A stretch of 64,000 bases of DNA from Pseudomonas mediterranea CFBP 5447 (lineage in GTDB: Bacteria > Pseudomonadota > Gammaproteobacteria > Pseudomonadales > Pseudomonadaceae), in NCBI RefSeq assembly GCF_000774145.1, contig NZ_KN322984.1, forward strand, positions 233,435 through 297,434, in the 5' to 3' direction. Numbering within the stretch: position 1 is the stretch's first letter; each line of letters starts with the position of its first letter. The position numbers and the translations under genes are program-made. The notes beneath the pieces are model-generated. The model did no database searches, was not told the DNA's origin, and saw only the letters and a program-made list of their open reading frames with translations. Below, piece by piece: positions 62,771-64,000 of the stretch.

Positions 62771-63790
62771 TCACAGCAGATTCGGCGCCTGCGCCGGTTC
62801 GACCTGCGCCCAGTGCGAGGTGTCTTCGCGATGCTGTTGCAGATAAGGCAACACCGCTCCCAGCAAGGGGTCCTTGAATGCCTCCTGGAAACGATGGGCC
62901 AGACCCGGGATCAATTTCAACTGACTGCCGCGGATATGCGCCGCCAGATGGACGCCGTGCATCACCGGCAATAGCGGGTCGGCGGTGCCATGGACCACCA
63001 GGGTCGGCACTTGCAATTGATTGAGCAGCTCGACCCGGCTCGGCTCGGCCATGATCGCCATGATCTGGCGTTGCACACCTTCGGGGTTGAACGCCCGATC
63101 ATAAGCCACAGCCGCCTGATGCAGCAGCGCCTGGCGATCATCGACCACCATGGGGCTACCCAGGGCGGCCAGCAGGTCGGCCTGCCGTTCCAGCGCCACC
63201 TCGCGATTCGGCGCACTGCGGCGGGACAGCAATCGCACCAGCGTCGCGCTGGGCGCCGGCAAACCGGCGGCGCTGGAACTGGACATGATCAGGGTCAGGC
63301 TTTCAATCCGTTGCGGCGCCATGGCGGCCATGTGCTGGGCAATCATGCCGCCCATGCTCGCCCCGAGCAGGTGGAAGTTCTGCACGTGCAGCGCATCCAT
63401 CAACCCCAGGCCGTCATCGGCCATGTCGGTGAGGGTATAAGGCGCGTCTACCGTCAAGCCCAGTTTGTAGCGAAGCGCTTCGAACGTCAGGTTGGCGCTG
63501 CCCGGCGCCTGCCGCCAGGTGGATAAACCCACGTCCCGGTTGTCGTAACGGATCACCCGAAAACCCTGCTCGCACAGAGCGACCACCACTTCGTCCGGCC
63601 AATGGATCAATTGCCCGCCCAGCCCCATCACCAGCAACAAGGCCGGATCGGAATCACGGCCGATGCTCTGGTACGCCAGGCTCACCTGTTCCAGATCGAC
63701 CCGTTGGGTCGGGACATTGACATCACAACGAGACGCCGCAATCGACGGCAGGCCGAACAACAGGACGGCCAGGAAAATAAACACACGCAT
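62771..63790 (-). CDS. Exported alpha/beta hydrolase
   Basis: A 339-aa hydrolase. The N-terminal signal peptide is [20 protein letters not shown], about 20 residues, cleaved near IAA-S. Catalytic triad: nucleophile Ser in GASMGG ([16 protein letters not shown]), Asp in [13 protein letters not shown], His in [13 protein letters not shown]. The overall shape matches esterases or C-C hydrolases of the alpha/beta superfamily; substrate unknown. It faces away from the right edge, and the 210 bp beyond it hold its promoter and a partial repeat. The secretion signal suggests periplasmic action. Confidence 0.9.
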   Translation of the reverse strand: MRVFIFLAVLLFGLPSIAASRCDVNVPTQRVDLEQVSLAYQSIGRDSDPALLLVMGLGGQLIHWPDEVVVALCEQGFRVIRYDNRDVGLSTWRQAPGSANLTFEALRYKLGLTVDAPYTLTDMADDGLGLMDALHVQNFHLLGASMGGMIAQHMAAMAPQRIESLTLIMSSSSAAGLPAPSATLVRLLSRRSAPNREVALERQADLLAALGSPMVVDDRQALLHQAAVAYDRAFNPEGVQRQIMAIMAEPSRVELLNQLQVPTLVVHGTADPLLPVMHGVHLAAHIRGSQLKLIPGLAHRFQEAFKDPLLGAVLPYLQQHREDTSHWAQVEPAQAPNLL

Positions 63791-63922
63791 GAAGAAACAC
63801 CAAAACGCAGAACCCCAGTAGAGCGCGAGTCTGATGAAATTCGTTCAAGCGCGCTGCCACAGTTGCGTGACAGTTTGATGAAGATTGCCGAGTGGTTGTA
63901 TCAAAGGCCAAACACTCCCCCT

Positions 63923-64000
63923 GTGGCGAGGGAGCTTGCTCCCGCTGGAGTGCGAAGCGCTCCCAAGAGTTTCAGCCTCTGGAAGGGATCAAGGCTGAAG
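63923..64000. repeat. Divergent repeat, partial at the window edge
   Basis: GTGGCGAGGGAGCTTGCTCC then CGCTGGAGTGCGAAGCGCTCCC is a variant of the GTGGCGAGGGG family. Only the left arm is inside the window, and the unit is cut by its end. Confidence 0.6.

Overview
The window is chromosomal DNA of a Pseudomonas, most likely of the P. fluorescens group. Reasons: high GC; a textbook mvaT (the Pseudomonas H-NS-like regulator); gene order purU-mvaT-sbcB and pykA/ferredoxin reductase/GGDEF protein/fumarase, which I remember from P. aeruginosa around PA4310-PA4333; and about a dozen Pseudomonas-type REP-like inverted repeats between genes. I see no rRNA, tRNA, CRISPR array, integrase or IS transposase.

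Layout. 1-8.7 kb: a HerA-like ATPase, a PctA-type chemoreceptor, a three-gene envelope operon (glycosyltransferase, DUF2334 deacetylase, flippase-like membrane protein), a 54-aa orphan, purU and mvaT. 8.7-17.2 kb: sbcB and the six-gene RDD-SpoIIM-DUF4129-DUF4350-MoxR-DUF58 cluster, with a repeat element splitting MoxR from DUF58. 17.2-32.2 kb (minus strand): a four-gene operon holding a split insecticidal Tc toxin A subunit (TccA-like and TccB-like) bracketed by two giant proteins that look built from Ig-like repeats. 32.2-40.4 kb: a conserved block with a DUF6124 protein, a PilZ protein, a lipoprotein, pyruvate kinase, a ferredoxin reductase, a SadC-like diguanylate cyclase and class I fumarase. 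40.6-50.6 kb (plus strand): the rest of the Tc machine, one TcB (SpvB family) and two tandem TcC (RHS) genes with unrelated C-terminal ends. 50.7-55.4 kb: a DctB/DctD-type two-component system and an alpha-ketoglutarate-type MHS permease with a sigma-54 promoter and paired upstream sites. 55.5-64 kb: a COG4705 membrane protein, a secreted 13-aa-repeat protein, a flavin reductase, an ABM-domain protein with a divergent AraC regulator, a ThDP decarboxylase with a divergent LysR regulator, and an exported alpha/beta hydrolase.

How the parts fit together. The TcA and TcB/TcC halves lie on opposite strands either side of a conserved housekeeping block, yet an almost identical 18-bp partly palindromic element (CTGTCGRAYCTGACAGGT) sits 77-87 bp upstream of the first gene of each half. 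This suggests the halves are co-regulated. The unusual content is the Ig-like proteins in the TcA operon, an Ig-like extension on the TccA-like protein, and the two alternative TcC payloads. Functions outside recognised families are inferred from sequence reading only; no database search was possible.
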